From Linyphia triangularis (taxonomy: Eukaryota; Arthropoda; Arachnida; Araneae; Linyphiidae): DNA of 64,000 bases. This document shows, in pieces, positions 1-11,305 of this stretch (within the stretch, counting starts at the first letter, position 1; each line of letters starts with the position of its first letter). The translations under genes and the position numbers were made by a program. Below the pieces are notes generated by a model. It did not search any database. It was not told the origin of the DNA and saw only the letters and a program-made list of their open reading frames with translations. The DNA lies in NCBI GenBank assembly GCA_963978545.1, contig OZ021727.1, positions 90,902,447 to 90,966,446 of the forward strand, given 5' to 3'.

Positions 1-2410
1 ATTAAATTTTCTTATACTTGTTGAGCTCATCAAACTTATTATTCTTGCACACCACGTGTACTTATTACTGGTGATTAACTTCGATGATAATTGATTTAAC
101 CTCGTTATAGCAATCGTTATAGCAGCTCGATATATCGTGTATAGTAAAATATGAACGATATAATTGAGAGTTCCTTGTCTCGTGACTTTCATGACCACTT
201 TTCTGCACATGCAAAAACCTGTATTTCTATATATTTTAATCAATATTTAATTAAATTTTCTTATACTTGTTGAGCTCATCAAACTTATTATTCTTGCACA
301 CCACGTGTACTTATTACTGGTGATTAACTTCGATGATAATTAATTTAACCTCGTTATAGTAATCGTTATAGCAGCTCGATATATCGTGTATAGTAAAATA
401 TGAACGATATAATTGAGAGTTCCTTGTCTCGTGACTTTCATGACCACTTTTCTGCACATACAAAAACCTGTATTTCTATATATTTTAATCAATATTTAAT
501 TAAATTTTCTTATACTTGTTGAGCTCATCAAACTTATTATTCTTGCACACCACGTGTACTTATTACTGGTGATTAACTTCGATGATAATTAATTTAACCT
601 CGTTATAGTAATCGTTATAGCAGCTCGATATATCGTGTATAGTAAAATATGAACGATATAATTGAGAGTTCCTTGTCTCGTGACTTTCATGACCACTTTT
701 CTGCACATACAAAAACCTGTATTTCTATATATTTTAATCAATATTTAATTAAATTTTCTTATACTTGTTGAGCTCATCAAACTTATTATTCTTGCACACC
801 ACTTGTACTTATTACTGGTGATTAACTTCGATGATAATTGATTTAACTTCGTTATAGCAATCGTTATAGCAGCTCGATATATCGTGTATAGTAAAATATG
901 AACGATATAATTGAGAGTTCCTTGTCTCATGACTTTCATGACCACTTTTCTGCACATGCAAAAACCTGTATTTCTATATATTTTAATCAATATTTAATTA
1001 AATTTTCTTATACTTGTTGAGCTCATCAAACTTATTATTCTTGCACACCACTTGTACTTATTACTGGTGATTAACTTCGATGATAATTGATTTAACCTCG
1101 TTATAGCAATCGTTATAGCAGCTCGATATATCGTGTATAGTAAAATATGAACGATATAATTGAGAGTCCTTGTCTCGTGACTTTCATGACCACTTTTCTG
1201 CACATGCAAAAACCTGTATTTCTATATATTTTAATCAATATTTAATTAAATTTTCTTATACTTGTTGAGCTCATCAAACTTATTATTCTTGCACAACACG
1301 TGTACTTATTACTGGTGATTAACTTCGATGATAATTAATTTAACCTCGTTATAGTAATCGTTATAGCAGCTCGATATATCGTGTATAGTAAAATATGAAC
1401 GATATAATTGAGAGTTCCTTGTCTCGTGACTTTCATGACCACTTTTCTGCACAGGCAAAAACCTGTATTTCTATATATTTTAATCAATATTTAATTAAAT
1501 TTTGACGATTAATTCTGGTGATTAACTTCGACGATAATTGATTTAACCTCGTTATAGCCCTCGATATATCGTGTATAGTAAAACCTAAACGATATAATTG
1601 AGAGTTCCTTGTCTCGTGACTTTCATGACCACTTTTCTGCACATGCCAAAACCTGTATTTCTATATATTTTAATCAATATTTAATTAAATTTTGACGATT
1701 AATTCTGGTGATTAACTTCGACGATAATTGATTTAACCTCGTTATAGCCCTCGATATATCGTGTATAGTAAAACATAAACGATATAATTGAGAGTTCCTT
1801 GTCTCGTGACTTTCCTGACCACTTTTCTGCACATGCAAAAACCTCTATCTCTATATATTTTAATCAATATTTAATTAAATTTTGACGATTAATTCTGGTG
1901 ATTAACTTCGACGATAATTGATTTAACCTCGTTATAGCCCTCGAGATATCGTGTGTAGTAAAACATAAACGATATAATTGAGAGTCCTTGTCTCGTGACT
2001 TTCATGACCACTTTTCTGCACATGCAAAAACCTGTATTTCTATATATTTTAATCAATATTTAATTAAATTTTCTTATACTTGTTGAGCTCATCAAACTTA
2101 TTATTCTTGCACAACACGTGTACTTATTACTGGTGATTAACTTCGATGATAATTAATTTAACCTCGTTATAGTAATCGTTATAGCAGCTCGATATATCGT
2201 GTATAGTAAAATATGAACGATATAATTGAGAGTTCCTTGTCTCGTGACTTTCATGACCACTTTTCTGCACATGCAAAAACCTGTATTTCTATATATTTTA
2301 ATCAATATTTAATTAAATTTTCTTATACTTGTTGAGCTCATCAAACTTATTATTCTTGCACACCACTTGTACTTATTACGGGTGATTAACTTCGACGATA
2401 ATTGATTTAA
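1..2410. repeat. 249-bp satellite array with 190-bp deletion units
   Basis: Units begin at about 1, 250, 499, 748, 997 and 1245 (248-249 bp each), then three short units at 1494, 1684 and 1874 (189-190 bp), then 249-bp units again at 2063 and 2312, the last one partial. Each unit starts with ATTAAATTTTC and ends in ATATTTTAATCAATATTTA. The short units share the same two internal deletions: one removes the segment around the CTTATACTTGTTGAGC block, the other shortens the GTTATAGCAATCG block. They therefore descend from one deleted unit that later multiplied inside the array. The array runs off the left edge, so its true length is unknown. No credible coding; the short open frames on the minus strand simply follow the repeat. 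Confidence 0.95.
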
Positions 2411-2988
2411 CTACATGACTTAATATTCTGTTAACCATGAAATAGATTGTTTTTAAAAAAAGGCAAATACGGTTAGTTAAAGCACAGGCTAATATTCTCT
2501 TATCTGTATTTTCATGTCTTTCACAATATCAGGTGATAATTGAAGATTGGCATTTCTATTACGGAGTTTAAATGACTGCGCATTAGAGTGCTCGTAAAAT
2601 GTGCCGCCATCAGCATCACTGATGGCCAATATTAGAGCAAGTCGCACCCACAGAATCCATTTATAGTATTAAATTACGTGTAATTTCCTGAATGACCACA
2701 TCATCTACAGATCATTTTGGTGTCGGGTAAACCGAAAAGGGTTTCATATGTTAACTAACAGGTTATAGGGATACTTATGCTTGGGAAAACTTTTAGGAGG
2801 ATGGTGTGAAAATTACTTTTCCTGGTGGCTTTGTAAACTTTTCAAATAACATACTCTCTTAGGCTTGTTTTGTGACAATATTCGGTAGATTGCATAGGGT
2901 CTTTTTCAGAAATGAGAAATTATGGAAAATAATGGGTCATATATTTTTCTGGTAAAATGGACAGACTGATGAAGTAGATTTGATGAGG
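2411..2988. other. Unannotated spacer
   Basis: Non-repetitive AT-rich sequence between two tandem arrays. No open frame, splice-flanked coding segment or RNA gene could be recognised. Confidence 0.6.
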
Positions 2989-3546
2989 TTGAGTGACATC
3001 AATTTGATGATTTTGAGTGATATCAATTGTATGAAATCTTTAGTGACATCAATTTTATTATTCTGAGTGACATCAATTTTATTATTCTGAGTGACATCAA
3101 TTTTATGATTCTGAGTGACATCAATTTTATGATTCTGAGTGACATCAATTTTATAATTTTGAGTGATATCAATTGTATGAAATATTTAGTGACATCAATT
3201 TTATCATTCTCAGTGACATCAATTTTATTATTCTAAGTGACATCAATTTTATTATTCTGAGTGACATCAATTTTATGATTTTGAGTGATATCAATTTTAT
3301 GATTTTGAGTGATATCAATTGTATGAAATCTTTAGTGACATCAATTTTATCATTCTCAGGGACATCAATTTTATCATTCTCAGTGACATCAATTTTCTTA
3401 TTCTGACTGACATCAATTTTATGATTCTGAGTGACATCAATTTTATGATTTTGAGTGATATCAATTTTATTATTCTGAGTAATATCAATTTTATTATTCT
3501 GAGTGACATCAATTTTATTATTCTGATTGACATCAATTTTATGAAA
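2989..3546. repeat. 24-bp minisatellite with about 146-bp super-period
   Basis: About 23 units close to AGTGACATCAATTTTATTAT + TCTG (24 bp). A variant unit with ATCAATTGTATGAAAT recurs at about 3018, 3164 and 3310, so blocks of six units (about 146 bp) were themselves duplicated. Because 24 is divisible by 3, frames stay open on both strands and give an 8-residue repeat (SDINFIIL-like). This is a by-product of the period and not evidence of a protein. Confidence 0.93.
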
Positions 3547-4455
3547 TCCTGTCGAGATGTTCTTTAGTTAAATAAATAAATATAACATGCGGATGATTTT
3601 CTGTAAATATTATTGCGATAAATCAGCATTCTAAGGTTATGATTGTGTAAGAATGTATTTCGGAAAGTTTAAGGTTTTCTAAATGTTTTAAAATTCAACC
3701 AGAAGAATGCTTCCAGATTAACTATCTGGTAATTTCATATCTTGTATGCGAATAGAGTTAATGAACTAGATAATTTTCCGATAAAAAGATTTCTGGACGA
3801 TTTTGCAAATTGCATTTGGTTATTTTTTTTTTTTTTTTAAATTAGCTATAAACAACTATAAAATTAGTTTAAAAATGTTCATTTCAATTTTTGATTGACC
3901 TAAACATTAAATGTTGCTAAATTGCTTATGCTTACTAGTTGACCTCATGTAGAAGTGGACTATTTTATGACAGTGATTCAAAGTTCAACTTGTTTCTCTT
4001 CCAGCATGAAACTTTTCGCCAACAAAGTATTAGCAAACATACGAGAACTGAATATGTTAAGATTCCAGGTCAGGATTTTTAGATGATTACACTAACTTCT
4101 TTCTGACTGATGACAAAGGAGAAAATAACAGATGTGCTTATCTAGATTAATGGAAGTTTCGCCGATAAAACAAAACAAACATTAGTACAGACAATTGTTT
4201 TGCCCCATATTTGTCTCTTCAAGACTATTAATCATTCTAACCCATTTTCTAGATTTCAAATTCAGAACATTGTAAAGATTGACATGAATATGTATCATTA
4301 TTAGTAATCATGTATGTAATTGTTTCTAAAAGAAAAATAAACTAGTTCCAAAAATTATTGATCAGTATGCAATTTTAGGCAATTGAAAACTATTGTACCT
4401 ATCATATAAATAAAACTTCGTTCCACATACTTTTACTTTCGATTATCCAAATGTT
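3547..4455. other. Unannotated spacer
   Basis: AT-rich sequence with homopolymer runs (T run near 3820-3838). No gene, RNA or repeat family recognised. Confidence 0.55.
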
Positions 4456-7035
4456 AGCATAAATTAATGAAAGTATTGCATTCAGTATATTTTTTTTTTA
4501 TTATTTCTTTGCATTTCTGCACGTTTTGGAATGTACTGAGAATGAATATAGAGTAATGAAAGTATTGCATTCAGTCTTTTTTTTTTTTTTTTGCATTTCC
4601 ACACGTTTTGGAATGTACTGGGCAATGTACTGAGAATGAATATAGAGTAATGAAAGTATTGCATTCAGTAAAAATTTATTTTTTTATTTTTTTGCATTTC
4701 TACACGTTTTGGAATGTACTGAGCAATGTACTAAGAATGAATATAGAGTAATGAAAGTATTGCATTCAGTAAAAAAATGTTTTAATTTTTTGCATTTCTA
4801 CACGTTTTGGAATGTACTGAGCAATGTACTGAGAATGAATATAGAGTAATGAAAGTATTGCATTCAGTAAAAAAATGTTTTTATTTTTTTGCATTTCTAC
4901 ACGTTTTGGAATGTACTAATCAATGTACTGAGAATGAGTATAGAGTAATGAAAGTATTGCACTCAGTAAAAATAATGTTTTAATTTTTTGCATTTCTACA
5001 AGTTTTGGAATGTACTGAGCAATGTACTAAGAATGAATATAGAGTAATGGAAGTATTGCATTCAGTAAAAAATGTTTTTATTTTTTGCATTTCTACACGT
5101 TTTGGAATGTGTGATCAATGTACTGAGAATGAGTGTAGAGTAATGAAAGTATTGCACTCAGTAAAAATAATGTTTTAATTTTTTGCATTTCTACACGTTT
5201 TGGAATGTACTGAGCAATGTACTGAGAATGAATATAGAGTAATGAAATTATTGCATTCAGTAAAAAAATGTTTTTATTTTTTTGCATTTCTACACGTTTG
5301 GAATGTACTGAGCAATGTACTGAGAATGAATATAGAGTAATGAAAGTATTGCACTCAGTAAAAATAATACTTTAATTTTTTACATTTCTATACGTTTTGG
5401 AATGTACTGAGCAATGTACTGAGAATGAATATAGAGTAATAAAAGTATTGCATTCAGTAAAAAAATGATTTTATTTTTTTGCATTTCTACACGTTTGGAA
5501 TGTACTGAGAATGAATATAGAGTAATGAAAGTATTGCACTCAGTAAAAATAATATTTTAATTTTTTACATTTCTATACGTTTTGGAATGTACTGAGCAAT
5601 GTACTGAGAATGAATATAGAGTAATGAAAGTATTGCATTCAGTAAAAAAATGTTTTTATTTTTTGCATTTCTACACGTTTGGAATGTACTGAGAATGAAT
5701 ATAGAGTAATGAAAGTATTGCACTCAGTAAAAATAATATTTTAATTTTTTACATTTCTATACGTTTTGGAATGTACTGAGCAATGTACTAAGAATGAATA
5801 TAGAGTAATGAAAGTATTGCATTCAGTAAAAAAATATTTTTATTTTTTGCATTTCTACTCGTTTTGGAATGTGCTGATCAATGTACTGAGAATGAGTGTA
5901 GAGTAATGAAAGTATTGCATTCAGTAAAAAAATGTTTTTATTTTTTTGCATTTCTACACGTTTGGAATGTACTGAGAATGAATATAGAGTAATGAAAGTA
6001 TTGCATTCAGTAAAAAAATGTTTTTATTTTTTTGCATTTCTACACGTTTGGAATGTACTGAGCAATGTACTGAGAATGAATATAGAGTAATGAAAGTATT
6101 GCACTCAGTAAAAATAATGTTTTAATTTTTTACATTTCTATACGTTTTGGAATGTACTGAGCAATGTACTAAGAATGAATATATAGTAATGAAAGTATTG
6201 CATTCAGTAAAAAAATGTTGTTATTTTTTGCATTTCTACACGTTTTGGAATGTACTGAGCAATGTACTGAGAATGAATATAGAGTAATGAAAGTATTGCA
6301 TTCAGTAAAAAAATGTTTTTATTTTTTTGCATTTCTACACGTTTGGAATGTACTGAGAATGAATATAGAGTAATGAAAGTATTGCATTCAGTAAAAAAAT
6401 GTTTTTATTTTTTTGCATTTCTACACGTTTGGAATGTACTGAGCAATGTACTGAGAATGAATATAGAGTAATGAAAGTATTGCACTCAGTAAAAATAATG
6501 TTTTAATTTGTTACATTTCTATACGTTTTGGAATGTACTGAGCAATGTACTAAGAATGAATATATAGTAATGAAAGTATTGCATTCAGTAAAAAAATGTT
6601 GTTATTTTTTGCATTTCTACACGTTTTGGAATGTACTGAGCAATGTACTGAGAATGAATATAGAGTAATGAAAGTATTGCATTCAGTAAAAAAATGTTTT
6701 TATTTTTTTGCATTTCTACACGTTTGGAATGTACTGAGAATGAATATAAAGTAATGAAAGTATTGCATTCAGTAAAAAAATGTTTTTATTTTTTTGCATT
6801 TCTACACGTTTGGAATGTACTGAGCAATGTACTGAGAATGAATATAAAGTAATGAAAGTATTGCACTCAGTAAATTTAATGTTTTAATTTTTTACATTTC
6901 TATACGTTTTGGAATGTACTGAGCAATGTACTAAGAATGAATATAAAGTAATGATAGTATTGCATTCAGTAAAACAACATTTCATTTTATTTATTTTTTT
7001 TGTATTTTTACACGTTTTGGACTGTACTGAATTAA
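4456..7035. repeat. About 98/84-bp tandem array
   Basis: About 27 units, anchored on TAATGAAAGTATTGCATTCA at roughly 4465, 4554, 4648, 4749, 4847 and so on to 6949. Two unit lengths alternate, about 98-100 bp and 83-87 bp; the short form lacks one 13-bp GAGCAATGTACTG copy. A four-unit block of about 381 bp recurs at 6088-6468 and 6470-6850. The unit matches the reverse complement of the right end of element X at 35805-35870 (ACGTGG...AATGCTATACTTTCATAA), which identifies its source. Confidence 0.92.
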
Positions 7036-7480
7036 AAAAAAAAAAAGTGGTTTAAAAAAAATACATGTTTGTGTGTCTGTAGTCAGCAGAACTTTCAAAC
7101 GGATTGGCTTTAGATGTGGAATTTTTGCTTATGAATTAGTGGTAGTCATGGAATTAGTCATTAAGGTTTTCATTAAAATTGAGCATGCACATTAAGGAGT
7201 TGACATTGAAAAGTTCTTTTTCAGCACAAACGATTTTGATCAAAATTCCTGGGGTAATGCCCCTTACGGTATTTTAAATATCCCCACATCTAAAATGTCC
7301 TTAGAAATGTGATAAAGGCGTAAAAAGGTGTAAAACGAATGTCTTTAACAAAGAGTTATCTTTTGAAATAATTTTTGTCATCAAATTTTGAGCATCGTCC
7401 ATCAACGAATGTGTCTTCTCTGTTTCACTTAATAGAAAAAATAGTGCAAGAATTATAAAAATTACCATGTAAAATTGCCA
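4456..7480 (-). mobile_element. Element X copy 3 (inverted, with a terminal array)
   Basis: Read on the minus strand, about 7480-7045 aligns by eye with 9540-9870 and 30735-31080. Shared landmarks are the block around GGGGTAATGCCCCTTACGG (matching the reverse complement of the GCATTACCACAGC region at about 9665) and a TGTGTGTCTGTAGTCAGCA block matching the TGTGTGTCTGTGG reverse complement of the 147-bp unit. It is more diverged than the other two copies. Its terminal part (CACGTTTTGGA ... ATGAAAGTATTGCATT) has expanded into the 4456-7035 array. No transposase or reverse transcriptase is visible, so the class is unknown. Confidence 0.72.
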
Positions 7481-8368
7481 TTTTGGTGGTGTTTTTTAAA
7501 GAAAAATAAAAAGAAAGAAAGAATTATTGCTAAAAACATCCCCAAACTATTTTTTTTTTTTTTTTTTTTGTGAAAATGTGGTAAATAACACAAATTCATG
7601 TCACAATTAAGTGTAGTGACCAGTATTATAATAATATAATTGAAAGTTGTGCGCTATTTCTCATCCCTTGTTTCAAGTAGATTTTTAATTTAGTATTAAG
7701 TTTAATATTTCAATTTGATAACACAAGTTCTGTTGACAGCCTAACCAAAAACAAATTGATTTTTTTATGTAACTAATAAAAATAACTATTATAAGTAAAC
7801 GTCAATAAACTGATTAGTAAATAATAAAATTAATCGTTACAATAAAACGTACAAAACAATATACAACGGAGGCAATGTATGACTGTCATCCACAGTTAGT
7901 CCCTTACTCTTTTTACCAATTTTTCTATGTTATAATTGTGGTTTTCTACTTTTTTTCTATGTTTAACGAACAATATCTTCCTGGCAAAATGAAATTGTAA
8001 CAAACCATATGGTTCACCTATTGGAGAGAAGCCAAAAGAAACGATATATATTTCTCCCGTTAAATCTTATTATTTCTACCCTAGATATCTAACTTATAGG
8101 TTGGTGAAACAAGGAAAGGAAATGTATCACATCTCATATATCATCCATCGGCTTTTCCAAAGCTGGCTATCGAGCACACCTGGAAAGTTAATTCAACTTG
8201 ACGCCTGTATCTTTCATTTATCTTCATTATTGCCACCCTTAAAACCACGAACTGGGGTGAAGACGATTTATATAAAGATTACCTGTTTTTAACAACGTTA
8301 TTTGTCAGTTTGAACCTGCCGGAGACATTTCTGAGGAAAAGCCTAAAGTACCTGAATTTTTCTTTTGT
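7481..8368. other. Unannotated AT-rich spacer
   Basis: Contains homopolymer tracts (T run about 7551-7570) and no recognised gene. A 63-codon frame at about 8101-8292 has no family resemblance and no splice-site support, so it was not called. Confidence 0.55.
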
Positions 8369-8370
8369 TA

Positions 8371-9095
8371 AGGTATATACATATACAATTGAGATGATTT
8401 TCTTTAATTTTTAATTTATAATTTGAAACTTTTTGGCAGTATATCAGAATTAAAAATGATGCATTTTTATATATACAATTTTTTTCCGTCAATTTTTTAA
8501 TCAGCTAATTGCAATTAAAGTGACTAATTAGGACACTATTAGAACATGCATAAATAAACTTGTCATTAACTTAGAGGTATTATTTTTATTTCAAATAAGA
8601 TATATTATACTGATGCATGTTCCTATAGAGAATTTTGAATTTGGCTTCAATATTTATTTAATCATAAATTTTTAAATAAAAAATTCAAAAAAATACATAG
8701 TTTTTAACAAAAAATTAAGATTGAAATATGCGTACAAAATGTGCTTATAACAATATATATTAGATTCCCCATATAAAACACATTCACAACTATTGTCTAC
8801 AAAACAAAATTAGAATTTTATAAATCGGATAATTTATTATGAAATTATGACCGTTGGCGTAAAGTCATATAACTCCAAAATGTCAATCGTCAGAAAGAGT
8901 GTTTAAAGTTTACTACAATAATGAACGTGATACAAAACAGGTTCACAAAACATAGTGTAATTTAAAAAGTAATTTGAGTCTCAGAAATAAAATGGTAACA
9001 TTTTAATGGTAATGAATTCATAAATATTTTAAAACCAAAAAACAAAAATGCAGATTTGAGTCAAATTTCAGGATTATTAATGTATATGTATACTT
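8371..9095 (+). mobile_element. MITE-A copy 1 (Tc1/mariner-like, non-autonomous)
   Basis: 725-bp element bounded by TA dinucleotides (8369-8370, 9096-9097), with terminal inverted repeats AGGTATA(TA)CATATAC and GTATATGTATACTT. Internal sequence near both ends matches copy 2 at 36495 (for example AACTTTTTGGCAGTA) and, at the right end, copies 3 and 4. TA duplication with short inverted ends fits the Tc1/mariner group. No transposase reading frame. Confidence 0.82.
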
Positions 9096-9097
9096 TA

Positions 9098-9466
9098 AAC
9101 TTAAGGATGATAGTACATGAATTTAAGTTAAAAGATATGGAGAGGGTTATAGTATGGGACATTAAAAATAATGCTAGAAATCTATTGAATTTCAATGAAG
9201 TTTTATATAATCTCAGTCCTTTGATTTTAAATAGATGATCTCACAAAAACAAAACTAAAAATAACTTGCATTTTAGCTGCTTCATTAAGGCGGTTGCCGA
9301 GAAATATTTACGTAAAGGACATGTTACGTGAAGGACAGAAAATATTTACGTATTGTCAATAGACATGGTATCAAGTCGTTATTGATTAAATCGCTAGAAC
9401 ATTCAAATTTGCTAAAGCAGATTTTTGTAATTTATAATTTTTATATTTTCATCAGTCGCTTTGAAA
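9098..9466. other. Unannotated spacer
   Basis: Short AT-rich interval between MITE-A copy 1 and element X. Nothing recognised. Confidence 0.5.
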
Positions 9467-10200
9467 AAATTGCCCGTTTGGCTATATTTTTTGTTATAAT
9501 TCTTATGTGGGTCTTTAAGAAAAAAAAAAAAAACACGATCGTTGATGAGGTATGCTCAAGGAAAGAGAACTCTGTGTTAAAAGCGTTCGTTTATCAACTT
9601 TTTAAGCTATTAAGGCATTTTTACGAGAATTTCAGTGGTGGGGCTGTTTAGAACACCTTAAGAGGCATTACCACAGCGATTTTGAACAAAACCGTTAGAT
9701 ATGTTTTTTGGCAATTACTGAAAAACATGATTTTTTCAATGGCACCTTACGTTCATGCGCGATTTTGACGAAAACATTAACGGTAGGTCCCATGACTACC
9801 AACAACTCCCAAACCAAATTTGAATATCGTAGGTCAATTTGTTCGGGAATTATGCTGACCACATACACACTTGAAAAACACTAGCTTCTAGACCGTGAGG
9901 TTGTGGGTTCGAGTCCCGTGTAAGGCATCTGTGTTTGTAAATGTATGTTGGCTTGTCAAATGACGAATGTTTCGGCGCATTATAGACCTCGTGATGCTGA
10001 TGGCGTCAGATATCTAAAAACAACCAACCAACCAACCACTTACACACACACAAACATATATTTTTTCTAGATCACCTTTTTGAAATCAAGATGTTCCAAA
10101 ACGTGGAGAAATGCAAAAAAATCAAAAATTTTTTTAGACCTAATGCTATACTTTCATTACCCTGATATACCCTAATATATAATAGACCTAATATATACTA
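9467..10200 (+). mobile_element. Element X copy 1 (single-unit form, with nested SINE)
   Basis: Colinear with 30570-31080 plus 35760-35910, but holding only one partial copy of the 147-bp segment. Shared landmarks: GAGGTATGCTCAAG at about 9547, the TTTAGAACACCTTAA block near 9650, AATTTGTTCGGGA near 9837, and TGTTCCAAAACGTGG near 10092 followed by AATGCTATACTTTCATTA. A tRNA-derived SINE fragment interrupts it at about 9871-10045. This copy shows the likely ancestral, unexpanded structure. A 107-codon frame at 9328-9651 overlaps its edge and has no recognisable protein character. Confidence 0.78.
9871..10045 (+). mobile_element. 5'-truncated tRNA-derived SINE
   Basis: Carries a good RNA polymerase III B box, GGTTCGAGTCC (9906-9916), in a tRNA-like anticodon/T-arm context (CTAGACCGTGAGGTTGTGG), followed by an unrelated body and an (AACC)n tail at 10020-10036. 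The A box is missing, consistent with 5' truncation. Flanking CATACACACTT and CACTTACACACAC look like an imperfect target duplication. It lies inside element X copy 1 and so is the younger insertion. Confidence 0.75.
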
Positions 10201-10403
10201 CATATGGGTAAAAAAGTAAAAGTTATACTATAATTTCAAAGATAAACCTAGTATTTGTAATTCCAAGAAGGTACAAATTATATGTTTTCTAGCTAACTTG
10301 CGAGTTTCTGTATTTTAATAAAAGGCTCTTGTTATATATTTTTATCTATTAGTTAATTAATTACATATTTTATTCTTTTATCAACATTTAAAAGGTAGTC
10401 CTA

Positions 10404-10794
10404 GTAAGGATCATTCTCTATACTCGCTATGTTACAATCTTCTAGCCCAATGCATTTCGAAACTACTTTGTACAAAACCTAGGAATTTTATGAGTAAGTA
10501 CGAAAATGATCACTTCATGAAATGACATAAAATAAAAAATAAAAAATGGCACCTACTATATTTTATTTTACATTTGAAATATTTACGTCAATGCATCAGT
10601 GGCGCCATCTGGTTTTGTCTTTTGCTATTTTAATGTTCATCTATAATAGATAGACATTAAATGAAAATTTATGACATTTCAAGAAGTTATCTTTTTCGTA
10701 CCTACTCACCAAGTATCAAAGTTTTCAGAAAGTAGTTTATAGGTGCACTGAATGAGAAGTTTGTAACATAGCGAGAATAGGGAATGATCCTTAC
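10404..10794. mobile_element. MITE-B (391 bp, TA-flanked)
   Basis: Terminal inverted repeats of about 30 bp: GTAAGGATCATTCTCTATAC at the left and the reverse complement of GCGAGAATAGGGAATGATCC at the right, extending inward through GCTATGTTACAA. TA dinucleotides at 10402-10403 and 10795-10796 fit a Tc1/mariner-type insertion. No coding sequence. Single copy in the window. Confidence 0.78.
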
Positions 10795-10798
10795 TATA

Positions 10799-11036
10799 CT
10801 AAACTCCAACTTAACTTGACATCACTAGATGATAGATCTTCACCGTGCTCATAGGCAGTTAATCCATTTTAGTGGAGTGAAGACATGATTCTCGCCAAAC
10901 CTTATAGCCTTTTGTTCTCTATAGGGTTGTGGTTTGGCGAACAGTATGCTTTCACCCCGCCAAAATGGATTAAATACCAACAAGCACTGTGACGATCTAC
11001 CGTCTAGTGATGTCAAGTTAAGTTGAAGTTTATATT
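10799..11036. mobile_element. MITE-C copy 1 (long-TIR hairpin element)
   Basis: About 240 bp. The two ends of about 80 bp are inverted repeats of each other (CTAAACTCCAACTTAACTTG ... and CAAGTTAAGTTGAAGTTTA), extending through GTGCTCATAGG and TTAATCCATTTT. The body matches copy 2 at 44501-44737, including CCTTATAGCCTTTTGTTCT. It begins two bases after MITE-B's right-hand TA. Confidence 0.85.
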
Positions 11037-11305
11037 AGTAATTCCTTTTAACAACTATGTATGTAATGTATTCACATTGGAATCGTAAATGTAACTATTA
11101 TTTAGCTCTAGTAAATTATCCAGTTAGCAAGAACCACTTTGAACATAGTAGATAGTCACTCAAACTCATATAAGCTACGTAATCCGTTTTGACTCCGTCT
11201 CTTAGAATATCAAATCTTGACTAGTGATTGCATCACCCACTTCGCTCAGAGCCTCTCTGACAATAAACTTTTATATTTGCTTAATCTCGGCTGCTTTTTT
11301 ATATC

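Noticed and set aside
2600..2640. SINE fragment sharing CCATCAGCATCAC with the SINE at 9871-10045 (inverted)
   Set aside because: Only about 13 bases match; flanking sequence does not continue the similarity.
3027..3567. Overlapping 69-82 codon frames on both strands in the 24-bp array
   Set aside because: The 24-bp period keeps frames open; no start context, splice sites or family.
9328..9651. 107-codon frame
   Set aside because: Lys/Phe/Ile-rich, overlaps element X, and the corresponding part of copy 2 has no open frame.
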